Source of the DNA: Phlebopus portentosus
Taxonomy: Eukaryota > Basidiomycota > Agaricomycetes > Boletales > Boletinellaceae
Reading direction: 5' to 3'
Length of the DNA: 64,000 nucleotides
NCBI GenBank assembly: GCA_037892935.1
Contig: JAYXKI010000003.1
Coordinates: 1,054,001-1,118,000, forward strand
In this document: in pieces, positions 11,335 through 23,223 of the stretch
How the letters are laid out: every line of letters starts with the position of its first letter
How positions within the stretch are numbered: the stretch's first letter is position 1
The notes under the pieces: generated by a model
The model's input: the letters and a program-made list of their open reading frames with translations, nothing else
Told to the model about the DNA's origin: nothing
Database searches by the model: none
Position numbers and translations under genes: made by a program

Positions 11335-13342
11335 ATGACTTCTTCTTTCCGCACCCTTTTGGCTCTCATCAGTCTTTTGGCAGTTGCGCAGGCCGCACCG
11401 CCTAGAATTGGAAAATACAAACATCATCATCCTGAAGCTCAGTGGGAAAAGAGACAGCCGGCAGATCTTGTCGTTACGGAAACTCGCACCGAGGTATTCT
11501 CCGGCACTATAGTCGAGACTATCACAGAGACCTTCACTGCTAGCGGTGCCTCCAGCAGCGATAGCCAGGTCCAATCGGTCTCGGCTTCAACGACTATTCC
11601 TGCTCCACCTGTCCCTTCTGCAGTCCGCGATGTTCACAATCAGGACTCTGAAGAACAAGGCGTCCTCTTTCTGCCTATGGATTCACTCTCGAATCCGGAA
11701 GCAAACACCGCGGCCTCTCCGACCGTCACAGACAACAGTGATGGTGCTTCTTCGGCTCCTTCCCAGACAGACTCGAGCGATTCAGCGTCTACCTACGCAG
11801 GTGGCGCCGGCCCCGCGTTCGCGGCGCATACACCTGTCGTGAACGGACCCCTGCTCTCCGCGTACTACCCGGACTGGGCTGCTTCGAGTCTGCCGCCGGA
11901 AAACATTGACATGAGCCGGCTTGACTGGATTGACTTTGCATTCGGTGTGCTGAACCAGGACTTTAGCGTCGGGTTTGATGACCCGGGTTCTTCTCCGGAT
12001 ATTTTGAACAGGCTTGTTTCGGCCGCTCATGCGAAGGGAACCAAAGTTAAGCTCAGTATCGGTGGTTGGGATGGCAGCAGGTTCGTTCTCATTCCTCACT
12101 CATTTCTCGAGAAATACAATCTTACAATTCGTGAAGGTACTTCTCCGCAGCGTGTCAAAGTGCGGATTCCCGCAGGACGTTCGTCAACAACATCGTCAAT
12201 GTCTACAACCAGTTCAAGCTTGACGGTATCGACATTGACTGGGAGTATCCTGGCCAGCAGGGAGAAGGCGATAACGGCGTGACTCCGCAGGACAGCTCCA
12301 ACTTCCTCGCGATGCTCAAATTGCTGCGCTCGGGTTTGCCGAGCGGTGCGCGCATTACTGCTGCAGTTCAGGATGTACCATTTGCAGGTCCAGACGGGAA
12401 TCCTATGAACGATGTCTCCGGTTTCGCTGCCGTCCTGGACTGGGTCAACGTCATGAACTATGATGTATTCGGCTGTACGTTCATTTTCTCACTCTAATAA
12501 TACATGTTTTTACCGATACTCACGCTTAATTGATTCATTGCTTAGCTTCGAGTAACCCAGGTCCGAACGCCCCTCTGGACAATGGCTGTCACGACTCGTC
12601 GCAGCCGCAGTATAACGCAAGGGCAGCTATAAGCGCTTGGACGAACGCCAAGTTCCCGGCGAACCGTCTGATGCTCGGCGTTCCTTTCTACGGGTACCTG
12701 AACCCTTCTGATGCGACGCAGCTCCAGCACAGAAAGCGGTCTCTCGTTCGTCGGCAGGACAGCGCCGGGAACGCGAGTTCGACTGCCGCGCCTGCCGCGC
12801 CGCCTGCAGTGTCCGTCCTGCCCGTCACATCCGTCCCTGCCCCAATCCCAGTCCCAGTTCCGATCCAAGTCCCAGTCGGCTCGATCGTGGGTAACGTATC
12901 CACCACCGTGTCCAACGTCACCTCCACCGCCGGCGGGTCCAAAGCAGCAGCAGCAGCACAAGGTCCGCCAGGCTCAGTCGTACTTCAAAGCGGGGACGGG
13001 ACCACCGACAGCGGGCAGATCCAGTTCGCCTCCATCGTCTCGCAGCACGCGCTCACGCCCGTCCGCACCGTCTCCTCCGCCGGTGCCGTCTCCAACCAGA
13101 CCTCCTTCGTCGCCGCGGGCGGGTTCACGCGCTTCTGGGACAGCTGCAGCAGCACGCCGTTCCTCTCGTCCCCTTACTCCAACCAGGTCGTGACGTACGA
13201 CGACACCGAGTCCCTCGGCCTCAAAGCCCAGCTCGCGCAGACCTCGCAGATCCTCGGCACGGCTGTCTGGGACCTCTCTGGCGACACCTCCCAATGGGAT
13301 TTGTTGAACGCCCTCCGCCGCGGTCTGGGCAAACCGGTTTGA
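11335..13342 (+). CDS. Secreted chitinase, glycoside hydrolase family 18
   Basis: Hydrolyses beta-1,4-GlcNAc polymers by substrate-assisted catalysis. Exons 11335-12080, 12137-12474 and 12546-13342 give 626 residues. The signal peptide is SSFRTLLALISLLAVAQA, and a Kex2-like KR site (WEKRQPAD) lies near residue 40. A Ser/Thr/Glu-rich linker precedes the TIM barrel: LLSAYYPDWAASSLPPENID, then VKLSIGGWDGSRYFSAACQS across intron 1. The catalytic DGIDIDWEYPG starts at residue 278, with the acid E285 present. MNYDVFG and MLGVPFYGY follow. After PFYGY there is a long Pro/Val/Ala/Ser-rich insertion with a second dibasic cluster (RKRSLVRRQ) before the barrel resumes at RFWDSCSSTPFL. GTAVWDLSGDTSQWDLLNAL ends the fold. 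The start at 11335 is chosen because it opens the signal peptide. Confidence 0.93.
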
Positions 13343-14767
13343 GCTTCGTCCTCGTTCCTTTTCGCTTGACCGCTCGGAATTTGTATATGAATTTGTATTT
13401 CTTGTTTCTCGATCAACCTGTCTTTATTGTTCGAATCAAATGGTTTCCTTTCGTTCCGATGAACATGCCTCGGAGTTCGGATCGAAGAAACGAGTCGGAA
13501 CTAAGCCGCAGCCAAGAAAGTAAGGGACAGTATGTAGATCACGCAAATCTCGAAGCACTAACACAAGCTTACTTACACAGCGGATAAACTGTTGTTTAGA
13601 CCTGGAATAAATTCAAAATTCATAACTAGATGACAAATGGAATTTGAAACAACAAAAGGGATTTAGATTCTGATTTGGCAAGTAAAGTTGGGCAGGAAAT
13701 GTATATAAAGAAATATGAAATTTCATCAAGGAAAATATGCTTGCATTTCTCCGCGTGCAACATTTTAAATTATCTCAGGGAAGAAATTTGAAGGTTTCTT
13801 TGCTTTAGTCAGGATCTTCGAACCCAGCTATCCTGCGGACGTGTGTGATGTAACCCGGGACTTGGATGTTATTTTCTCAATGAGATGGACCAAACAGCAT
13901 ATATCAGCTTGACGCGACCTTCTGTATTAGGCTGCGAACGGGTCGTCAGTGCGTTGGCAGATAGGACACACAGGGGGCAGAATTACGTTTAAGAGCCGCT
14001 TATACAGGAAACAGAATTGGAAAGCTCGCCTCTGATTGGCTGGATTTCAATTCCGGATCAAATTTTTCAGGTTCGGAAATAGGGTTTTGCCCCCTGTGAC
14101 AGTAGCTAGCCAAGATTGTTTGTTGTATACGAAATCTAAATCAATATAATTTTTATATTACTGTAAGTAATATTAATTCTCATCTCGATATAGAAATAGC
14201 AATGGTCAGAGAAATTCAAACTTAGAGCTCAGCATATTCATATACACCGACTCTGTAGTGTAGTCCATCTAACACAAACCTACAAAAATGATTGTAATGC
14301 AGCTATACCAATCTACGTTTTTGCACTATGTAGGTCAACAACATCAAGTGTGCTAGCGCCCCGTAGTCAGACTCTTGTTTGCTACACAAATTGTGTATTA
14401 GATGATCTACATTTTGAGTGTAGTCACACGGAGCACACATCTACACACATATGCATGCATTATCTCTTTCGTAATACAGTGAATTCTGCAGTCAAATGTA
14501 CATGTAGTGAACGGGTATGACAGTATAACCGCTACAACCATAAATATATACAGTACCAACACGAGAGCGGAGGAGAAGTAAAAAAAATCTGCGGATCAAA
14601 AAGTACATCTGTCACTTGCGTTGTCAGATTATAATGCAAATGCTCGGCCGGAAAATAGACCGATGTAATGATAGCGTCCTCAGGGAAAACATCCTAATGC
14701 ATGTATGTCGGAGTATCAGAGGTATAGAAGGGCAAGCTAAAGGTAAGGGAAGAACTAGGACGTCCGT
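13343..14767. other. AT-rich 1.4 kb gap between convergent genes
   Basis: Downstream of both the chitinase and the Rck2-type kinase. It is AT-richer than its surroundings and holds no credible exon. A short inverted-repeat element sits at 13969-14098. Further short repeats of the GTGTAGTC type occur near 14255 and 14418. The region looks like decayed element DNA plus 3' UTRs. Confidence 0.45.
13969..14098. mobile_element. Candidate short inverted-repeat element (MITE-like), 130 bp
   Basis: The 11-bp terminal inverted repeat CACAGGGGGCA occurs at 13969-13979 and as its exact complement at 14088-14098. A 3-bp ACA lies directly outside both ends. The interior has no open frame. The ends resemble CACAG-type termini of DNA elements, but one copy with an 11-bp repeat is weak evidence. 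Confidence 0.4.
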
Positions 14768-17206
14768 TCACCCGACTTGCATAGGGCTACCCGGAGCCTC
14801 ATAAATTTCATATTTCCCTGTGAGGGCCTGCTGGGCAAGCGGGCTGTGAATTCCTAGCGCCCGTCCTTTCCGATGCCGTCGCCCGAGAAGTGTCGCATTA
14901 TCGATGTCAAGCTGGAATATCTTAGTGGCGTTATCACGACCGTTTCGCGGAGCATCACGCATGCCCGCTCGGCCATCGTTCAAATTGTCTCGTCCCCGGG
15001 AGCGGCGCTTGGATGCGTCTGCTTGACTTACTTGGTCTTGTTCTGCATCTTCATCAGCTTCATTGAGATCATGCAAGTAGCCCCGCACTCCCGCGCCACC
15101 TGGGCCACGATATGCTCGTCTAGCCTCTTCTTCTTCTCGTGCACGATGTACCGCATAGGTGACGTCAAACGCCTCCTTGAGGGTAGCCAAACCCGGTGAC
15201 CTGGCGTCTCGACCGCCTCGCAAGGATTGTAATAGAGGCGAATCGATGGCGATCGGCGCGGTCAGTGGAGTTGGCGGAGGTGGTGGAGCGGATTTCTCGT
15301 TGCACCATGGATGCGCAAGGAACTGGTCGATTGTGTACCGCTGACTTGGATCAACGCACAGGAGATGGGAGATCAGATCCTTGGCTGATAGGAGGGGAAA
15401 ATAACATAAGTTTGGCTTGTGAACACGCAGAGCTGGATGTTACTCACAGGAGGCGCTGATGTCGTCCCACCAAGGACTCAAGAAGGTATAGTACCCTCTT
15501 GCAACCTTCTCCGTAAGAACATTTATGCTCTCATCATAGAAGGGGGGGAAACCGCAAAGTAGCGTGTAGAGAACACATCCAAGCGCCCACATGTCAACAC
15601 TTTTAGAATAGCGTTCATCTTTCACGATCTCAGGTGCGGTGTAACCGACGGTTCCACATGGCGTCATCGTTTGCTGATCCCAGACGACCTTACTGAGCCC
15701 GAAATCGGCAATCTTTACTCGCCCAATTCCGCCACCACCTACTCCCAGAATGAATTCGCCTTCGTCCTCCTTCTCCTCATCATAAGGCCGTTGTATTGGA
15801 TTCTTTGATGGGATTATTGGAATGCGCTCGAAAAGCAGATTTTCAGGTTTAATATCACTGAAAAAGGGTCGCATTGGCTGAGCTAGGTTTCCCAAACCAA
15901 GAAAAAAAAACTGACCGATGCACAACGCCTCGTTCTTCGTGTAAATATCTAATAGCATTTGCTACCTGGAGGATAACGTGTCTTGAAAGATTCTCGCTAA
16001 AGTAGGTGAGCTTCACGATTTGGTGGAACAGCTCGCCACCATCCATGACTAAAGTGGAAGAATCAGCACCGCATTCGCTAAAGCAATTCGTCATGACGTA
16101 CGCTCCAACACCAAGAAATAATGCTCGTCAGATTCGAAAAAGGCGAGTAATTGCACTATTCCTGGGTGATTGGTTCCGCGCATGATTTGTACCTCTATCA
16201 GTTTTAAAACTGTCAGTTTTCCGACCTCTCACATTAAATGAACGAAAGTACCTTTCAAGATATTCGCGCGCTGTTGTCAGGACCGAATGTCAGCAACCGC
16301 AAACAAATCAAATCACAACCAAAATCTCAGGTAAAAAATTAAAGCGAACACCAAGAAACCGAATAGAAACGAAATAAAGGAGAAGGACAGTACCTCAGTA
16401 ACACGGGGACGCTTTTTGAACTGCGGGTTGAGATGCTTGTTCCCATCCTGAGTACATCAAAGCATACCACCGCAGTTACAATGAGGTAAGGGAAGAGACA
16501 AAGGGGGAGCATGGAGTCAGTAGGTGTGGAGTGTAGGAAGAGGCGGGTTGAAAATGGATTCTAACCTGAGAAGCATTCAGTTCAAATTTGCGAACGACTT
16601 TGACTGGATATGCGTCGACGAACCCAATTAGCGAAATCGCACAGGGAAGACTATTTTGTAAAGTTACAAACCTGCTACTCTGTCGCCGGTAGTCAGGTCC
16701 ATGGCCTTGTACACATTAGAGAAAGCGCCACTTTGAGAACAAATGAGTAACTGCCACTGGAGACAGCAATGACGCGCTGAGACGTACTCTCCCATCTTCT
16801 CCAAGAGCTTGAATTTCTCGAGTCCCTTGTACGTGGGCATCTTGCTCTTCTCCTTGTTCTCTTCCTGCACGATAAGCTCCGCTTCGCGCCGGTAATTCGG
16901 AGACACCATTGGTTGCTCCTTCACAACGGTGCTCTGCTGTTGTTGGTTAACGATTAGATTCTGGTCCTGTTTGGACGCGGCACGTTGATCTTTTTCGTGA
17001 ATGCGGGTCGCTTGCGAGCCTGACGCGGCTTTCTCACGCGTCTGGATGTCTTGAGCCCTGTGATGCTCGTGATGTTGCTTTCCATGTCGGATGAGGTCTG
17101 AGGTATTACATATGTCAGCGAGAGGATAGCGAGTGGCGAGTGGCAAGTGGCAGGACGAGATGTACTAACTCTTGAAAGCGTCTATCACTATAGCGCCGGT
17201 AGGCAT
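14768..17206 (-). CDS. CaMK-type protein kinase, Rck2/Srk1 family
   Basis: MAPK-activated protein kinase of the Rck1/Rck2 (yeast) and Srk1 (fission yeast) family, which acts downstream of the stress MAPK Hog1/Sty1. It starts MPTGAIVIDAFK at 17206. A Gln/Lys-rich N-terminal region follows, then FKLLEKMGE joined over an intron to GAFSNVYKAMDLTTGDRVA (Gly-loop). Later exons give GGELFHQIVKLTYFSENLSR and RYLHEERGVVHR, split by an intron from DIKPENLLFERIPI, then VKIADFGLSKVV, MTPCGTVGYTAPEI, SVDMWALGCVLYTLLCGFPP and YYTFLSPWWDDIS. The insert IIPSKNPIQRPYDEEKED between the catalytic loop and DFG is typical of this family. The C-terminal tail (about 200 residues from 15370 down) contains LATLKEAFDVTYAVHRAREE and ends SPMQVG. 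About eight exons. Confidence 0.88.
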
Positions 17207-17490
17207 TGTTGGGAAGAGGGTGTATGCGCCTGGTGGACACGTCGGGCTGCCGGATGGAGGAGTATAAGTAAGGAGGGCGAGTTGGACGAGATCGACTGTG
17301 CCGGGGCGCAAACTTGGAGTATACGTACTAGATTCTGGAAGAACTCTCTTCTTCGGTCAGGCAGCAACCTGCCTATGACGCCACTCACAATCACACCCCT
17401 GCAGCGTGACGCCCCATACTGTAACGCGTCATCGATTCGACGTCACCGTATTCCCACAATTATATAATTTGTATATTATTATTATAATGT

Positions 17491-19543
17491 CTATCTGGTA
17501 CTCTCGTCCGTTTCTTCACTCTCCGAAAGCGTTCGTATCAGCAATGCCTGTTGTGCAGGCGAAAGCGTTATAGAGCTCGTCTTGGCTCGCAGAAGCGGCG
17601 CAGGTCTTGGTGGCGACATCGTCTCCGGCATCACCAACTGCGCCCGTCTCCTCTCAGCCTGATCGGTCACTTCTGCACGCCCGTTCCCTTTACCGTGCTC
17701 CGCACCGTTGCTACTCCACGTCAGCATAAACACACCTGCGAACGTGGCCCCACACCCATATAAGAAAGTCACCATCTGGTGCAGCGTTGCACTTCGGAAA
17801 TCCCCATACAAAACTGCGGAACCAACGATTGCAGAAATGTTGAAAAGTACAAACTGTGCAGGAATGACGACCTTGGAGTCGAACTTCATTAACGCCCGAT
17901 TCAGGTACCTTATCTGTCCAATCCCGGTCCCAATGAGTACCTGTAATATAGTAAAGATTAGCCGAGGCAAAAAGATCATCTGCTGCATATACGCACTGCC
18001 AACACGGGATATGTTATCCACTCCTTGAAGAGTGCTACCCACTCCCTTGTAAGCAGAGAGCTGAAGGCTTTCGTCGAGAGCACCGTAAATCCCCCGAACA
18101 ACGCACATGCACCAACATCTACCCAAACATGTTCTCGGCCAAGGCGTTGAGAGCTCAGGCTGACAAGGACAGCCGCGCCACCCGCGTATACGGCCGCTAG
18201 AACAATAAAAGGTCTTTGCGTAATTGCATGAATCAGGGCATCCGGGTCCAATCGTCTATCTGAAGAACTGGCGGATAAAACAACCGTGATCGCTCCGAGT
18301 ATGGCGAGCAAAATGCCCAGTAGATCACGCTAAGACACGATCTGTAGGTTTGCGACTGAAATCAAATTGGAGAAGAGGCTCATCTCACCTTACGAAATCG
18401 TTCCTTCAACATGAGTGGTGCAAAAAAGCAGTTTGCAATCAAAGCAAACTAAATAATCATTAGATGCCGTCTTCAGCAACGAGGTTTCGATGCCTCACAG
18501 TACCGAGTGGTGCTACCACAGAAGCAGGAGCGAATCCATATGAAATGAAGTTTCCCATTTCTCCTATGGCCATGAGAATCAGTCCAAGCCACCTATGCAT
18601 AAATTAGCATTTATTCCGTATTTTCATAAATTCTGACGAACCATAATTTGGATTTGAGGTAATCAGTCTCGTTCTCCTCATGTATTTTAGGCTCAGCGAA
18701 TTTTATTCTCTGTTGTCGAGCAGGAGTGGAGTATCCACCGTCTTCACCGTTGACTCGGGCGTCTACAGGGATGGCTGTTGCCTCGATGTCGATATCATTG
18801 ACTTTCTTTGCACGAGACGATAACAAACGCGTCAAGAGGTGCGGCGCGCTGCGCGTCCGTGCATTTCGCTCGCGCCACGAGCCCCGGTCCGCCTCAGACG
18901 AGCTTCCACGACTTCTATTCCCAATCTCAATCGCGGTCCCATATCCGCCACGCACAGAACCTTTCAGAATAACAGTGCGGTCCGAAACAAGTAAAAGCGG
19001 TTGCGTCTCGACTAGAAGCGAGTGTGCTCCGTCACGAAACGAGCGACCTCGAGGTGCAGGTGAGGGTGATTCCCTTCCGGATGAGGCACTGGGGAATGGG
19101 ATTGAGCCCTCATAGTCGCTCTCGGCATCGCTATTTGGGCTTTGGTGCTGCGATGATTCGCCCACTCGCGTCCGCTCATCATCGTCTTCATCGTCCGCGT
19201 CCGCGTCTTGCATTTCTACGTTTCTTCTTGAACTGGTATATGTTGGTTCCGTTCTACTATCATTATCAAATCCGTTGTTCCGTCCTGTGAATCCGCGTGA
19301 TTGTCCTTGGCCTTGGCCTCTCCTGTTATCTTCTAAAGTGTGTCCTGTGCGCCGTTCGCGTTCGAGTCTTTTATGGGCGAGTTTCTGGCAGTTGAGAGCA
19401 AGTGAGATGAGGACGTTTCCTGAAATTGCGACGATAATTCCAATGAAGGAAGCTATGCTGTCTGATTCTCCATCGTCATCGGAGCCTGCTATTCGCATAA
19501 GATCACGAAGAGAGTGAGTCCAGTCTTCGTGGATGATAGGCAT
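17491..19543 (-). CDS. NIPA-type magnesium transporter (DUF803)
   Basis: Polytopic membrane protein of the NIPA Mg2+ transporter family. It starts MPIIHEDWTHSLRD at 19543; the open frame continues upstream but without an ATG. The first membrane helix is SIASFIGIIVAISGNVLISL. A very long hydrophilic loop of about 230 residues, rich in Ser, Asp and Arg, comes next. The family motif KLWW...LGLILMAIGEMGNFISYG is restored across an intron, followed by FAPASVVAPLGTVALIAN. Later exons give LLAILGAITVVLSASSSDRR, FIVLAAVYAGGAAVLVSLSS, VGACALFGGFTVLSTKAFSS, IGTGIGQIRYLNRALMKFDS and FVLFNISAIVGSAVLYGDFR. The cytosolic tail after HQMVTFLYGCGATFAGVFML is about 90 residues. The extra loop between helices 1 and 2 is much longer than in animal NIPA proteins. 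Confidence 0.85.
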
Positions 19544-19995
19544 GATCGAGTCGTGGAGAGTATGTAGCAACTCGGGGTCAGAATGAGTATGCGCCCATGA
19601 GTAGCGTAAGAGAATGAATGTTATGCAAAGCAGTGACGCTTTGCAGGTGAAGACCAACTGATGAAAGAAGGTCTGACTAGCCGAGCTTACATCATTATTC
19701 CGTCCCGAGACGCGTCCAGTTGTCCAAACCAAGCAAACGTGTCAGTCAGAATATTTCAAGCAAAGCAACACCTCGCACTTTACATGTGGCCTATAGCAAA
19801 TTTATAGGTTGCCTTGACCTTCCGTGCATCTATCTGTGGTCTTTGTTGCGCTCGTCAACGTTCTTACTCTGTTATCTCCGTAAAGCCTGTCACTTGCAAA
19901 CCCGCTTGACTTCAGACTTCGATACCCGATATTGAATCTCGTCATCTCGCTTCACCTTCTCTCCTCTCCATCTCGTTTCAAGTTCATTGGAAACA
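19544..19995. promoter_or_regulatory. Divergent intergenic region, NIPA / SEC12
   Basis: About 450 bp between two divergent starts, with pyrimidine-rich DNA just upstream of the SEC12 ATG. No exon or repeat seen. Confidence 0.4.
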
Positions 19996-21902
19996 ATGCG
20001 GACGCACCATACGCAGCACAGTCTTCCAGCCTTTCCTGTCTACTCAGCCGCGTTCGTGGCTGACAACAAGCTCGTCCTGGGTGGCGGTGGCGGTTCTGGA
20101 CGGAGTGGGATAAAGAACAAGCTGGTGCGTTCACTGGGTTTCGTCTACACGAAAACAAAGAGAATTGACGTGTCTTGGCTATCCACAAAGAGATTGTATA
20201 ACATTCCAAATGATGAGACGCTGGAATTACTATCTGAGCTGGAGTTGGAGAAGGATGAGGACGCGCCGATGAGCATGGTGGCAGATGCAGAGGTATGTGC
20301 TTCCATTGTGTCCAATACACCACGGAAACTCATGCCTATTGGTCAGGGGTCGCGCATCGTTTGCGGAATCAACAGTGCAACTGAAGAACTGGATAAAGGC
20401 ATTAATCAAAATTGCAGGTTGTTCAGCGTTGAGAAAGACAAGTACGCGCTTTTCTAATCTAATTCACTCACCTCACCATTGCTCAACATTATCAATAGGC
20501 TCAAGCTCGTCAGCGTCGCCAGCACACTGAAAGTTACGAGAGATAACATGGAAGAATGTCAGGTAGTCATATCTTATTTTCTGTACAGAACTATTCTCTG
20601 ACGGACGGAACAGAAAGTTACTGCTCTCTCGCCTGGACGCACCCTTGCGGCTGCTGCGGGGACAAAGGATGTGAGCAAATTGGCCTTTGTCTTCTTTTAC
20701 TTTTTCATCTCATTCTCGTCCAGTTGGCTGTCCTATCGTATCCTTCTCTGACACCAGCAGCAAAATATCTACAAACAGACCATGAGATTTACGACGTGTC
20801 GTTTTCTTCTACATCAGTCAGATATCTTCCTTCCTAAACAGTGCTGCGTAATTCACAAGTCACTAGATGCTAGTAGCCACAACGGACAAGCTGCTGGTCT
20901 ATGCTTTACCAGCCGCCAGCACACCTGCTACCTCACCACCTGGGCCGAAGACCAGGAGTAAACAAAAACAGAAGCGAAAGGCGAAAGAGGATAACAAAGT
21001 GACCTCAAAGGAGTTAGAGCTGCTAAATAGCATTGAGAGACCGGCTTTACCTGGCCTGGAGGGCGTCGCGACTGTCTTCCGTGCTGCACGGTAAGTCCTT
21101 TTATTCTTGTTCGCCAGAGCGACCCGGCATTCAATGTTTCCACTGCAATAGATATCATCCAGCAGCAAACGGCGTGGCCTTCACAGTATTAAATACGACC
21201 TCGGGTCCGCGTATAAGAGGATCAAAAACAAAGCCGAAGCAGGGCTATGTGTGTCGCTGGAACACAGATTCCTGGAAAGTTGTCAAGTCAAGGAAGATCG
21301 GCGAGAAAGGGATCACCTGCTTTGATGTCAGGTAAGAAATTTCCTTCTAACATCCGAACTCTCATCTAATTGGAATCAAATCTTGTAGTGCGAACGGCCG
21401 ATTTCTTGCATATGGATCGGCAGACCATACGATTGCAATTCTGGACGCTACAACTCTGGCGGTAAGTCTGAAAGATTGACTACTGAGGGACCGCGCAGCC
21501 GCGCGTGTATGGGGTTTCACTGTCGCTAAGAATTGCGAAGGGATGCTGTACGCGTGCGGCTGCGCGGTCCCTTGGGAGTTAATAGTTGACTAAAGAGCTT
21601 GTTAGCCTCTTCTATCCGTGCTAAAAGCACACGATTTCCCGCCGACCGTGCTACGTTTTAATCCCACTTCTGAGCTTCTTGTTTCTGGGAGTGCCGATAA
21701 CTCGATACGGGCGGTTACGATACCTGATGGCTTGGCTGGTACAAGTGCGTTAATCTCTTTCAATATTCTGCTTCAGAGCGCCGAATCTTGCTTTTCTATG
21801 ACAGCGTGGACTGTACCGCAGGTCGTTTTCATCACTCTCCTGGTTCTCTTACTATCTATTCTTATTTCGTATGCTGTTTCCTCTGGCTTGATCAAGTTCT
21901 AG
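19996..21902 (+). CDS. SEC12: Sar1 guanine-nucleotide exchange factor Sec12/PREB
   Basis: ER membrane WD40 protein that loads Sar1 with GTP and so starts COPII coat assembly. The N-terminus LPAFPVYSAAFVADNKLVLG with GGGGGSGRSGIKN is the first blade with the K-loop of Sec12/PREB. Later exons give RLYNIPNDETLELLSELELE, KVTALSPGRTLAAAGTKD, LPGLEGVATVFRAAR, ANGRFLAYGSADHTIAILDA, LKAHDFPPTVLRFNPTSELL and SGSADNSIR. The last exon adds a single C-terminal membrane anchor, VVFITLLVLLLSILISYAVS, and ends LIKF, so the WD40 domain faces the cytosol. About nine exons. The intron 21462-21605 is 144 nt, far longer than its neighbours, because it holds a palindromic element. The start is the first ATG; the frame upstream lacks one. 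Confidence 0.88.
21483..21585. mobile_element. Palindromic element inside a SEC12 intron
   Basis: Inverted arms: AGGGACCGCGCAGCCGC at 21486-21502 and its exact complement at 21556-21572, with further imperfect pairing inwards. The identical 7-mer TTGACTA lies at 21476-21482 and 21586-21592, as a target-site duplication would. The interior is GC-rich and non-coding. The whole element is confined to the 144-nt intron, so its transcript would form a strong hairpin. Confidence 0.55.
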
Positions 21903-22021
21903 CACTTTAGGCACTATATCACGATGCTACCTCTGGTTCTATATGTTATAATGATACTACTATTACATGTATATATATACAGGGAGAGAAGGAATTGTGA
22001 AGATGAATACGGGAAAAAGAG

Positions 22022-22900
22022 CTAGTCGTAGTCTTCTTCTTCGACCAATTTTCGTTTAATCCCGTTCACATTGGGATTAGTGACGTCTGGGACTTCGACG
22101 CTCTCCATAGCTTCGTCCGCATCGCTATCATCATCACCGAACAGGCCGTTTTCATCGTCCTGCCCCACATCACTCCCTTCGTCTCCAGGATGCGCAGTTG
22201 GAATGATTGGGCCGGGCGGCGAAGCCATGTCCGCGTCCGATGGTGTACCCGGTGGGCGTGAGACAGCACCAGAATTGAGGGATCCTTGCGATTGTGGGAT
22301 GTGAGGCTTCACGTCGACCTCCTCTTCCTCCTCCTCTTCTTCCGATTCATCTTCTTCCACTTCTTCCACTTCCTCGTCGTACTGCTTCACGGTGGGCGGT
22401 GGCTTGTTGGGTACGAGGTCGAAATCGACTTGCGTGAGCACGTGTGGTCCAGAGGGCGTGCGCACGCCGAAGACCTCTGGGACGGCTGGTAGGGGGATCG
22501 CGTTGGTTTGTTGGGCCAGTGAGAGCATGTACTGTCCATCCAATCAAATCGTCAGTCAATCGTGAAAGGAATCCACATCAAGTAGAGCAGTCCTAGTCCT
22601 ATTCAGGTCTGCAACTCAACTGCAACTCACCTCCTTAGGCACGCGCCCTCCAAGCTCCCACCCCACACGCGCCTGGATCGCAAGCACCACATCCTCCATC
22701 TCGATCTTCCCCGCTCTCCCCGCATGCTCCGCGTACACAAGCGCGTCAGAGAGCACTTGCGAGGTATATCGGTGCGAGAATTCTAAGAGCTGGTGAAGTA
22801 CGCCTGGCTGGGCATCTTGGATTGTTGGAGTAGAGGCGAGGAGAAGCGCGATACTTCGTGCGGTTGGAGGTAGAGTGTCTGTTGGTATTGAGCGGGACAT
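22022..22900 (-). CDS. TAF9: TFIID/SAGA subunit TAF9, histone-fold protein
   Basis: TAF9 pairs with TAF6 through histone folds in TFIID and SAGA. It starts MSRSIPTDTLPPTARSIALL at 22900. The histone fold covers about residues 10-85: LHQLLEFSHRYTSQVLSDAL, VYAEHAGRAGKIEMEDVVLA, IQARVGWELGGRVPKE. A GTGAGT donor at about 22630 joins YMLSLAQQTNAIPLPAVPEV, FGVRTPSGPHVLTQVDFDLV, which is the conserved TAF9 segment after the fold. The C-terminal 110 residues are very acidic (EEVEEVEEDESEEEEEEEEV) and end KRKLVEEEDYD. The acidic tail is longer than in yeast TAF9. It lies tandem to SmG with about 320 bp between them. Confidence 0.9.
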
Positions 22901-23223
22901 GACATGCAATTGCAATCGTAGCTGCTTGTCCAACAACAGTCCAGCTCGCGTTGGCTTCCCTTGACTTACATAAGCACCACATTTTAGAGCTTGAAAGAAA
23001 GACAGATGCGGGTCTACGCTAAAGCACTTTTTGTATTGCAAAGTACAAGTCTATCAACAGATGACAGGGTGGGGACTGCATAACGTGAAGGTATTGCCAG
23101 GAAGAATGGACCAAAAATTTGGTGCGCAAGATGAGGTAGCGCCCTAATGCGTGGCCCCGCTCCAGCTCCAGAAAGTCACCATATCGTTCAAAACTCTCCC
23201 TATCCAAAGTAGCAAGCTGTGCG

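Noticed and set aside
23019..23207. 62-codon minus-strand frame between SmG and TAF9
   Set aside because: No ATG context or splice sites linking it to TAF9, whose own start is complete; probably leader sequence of TAF9.
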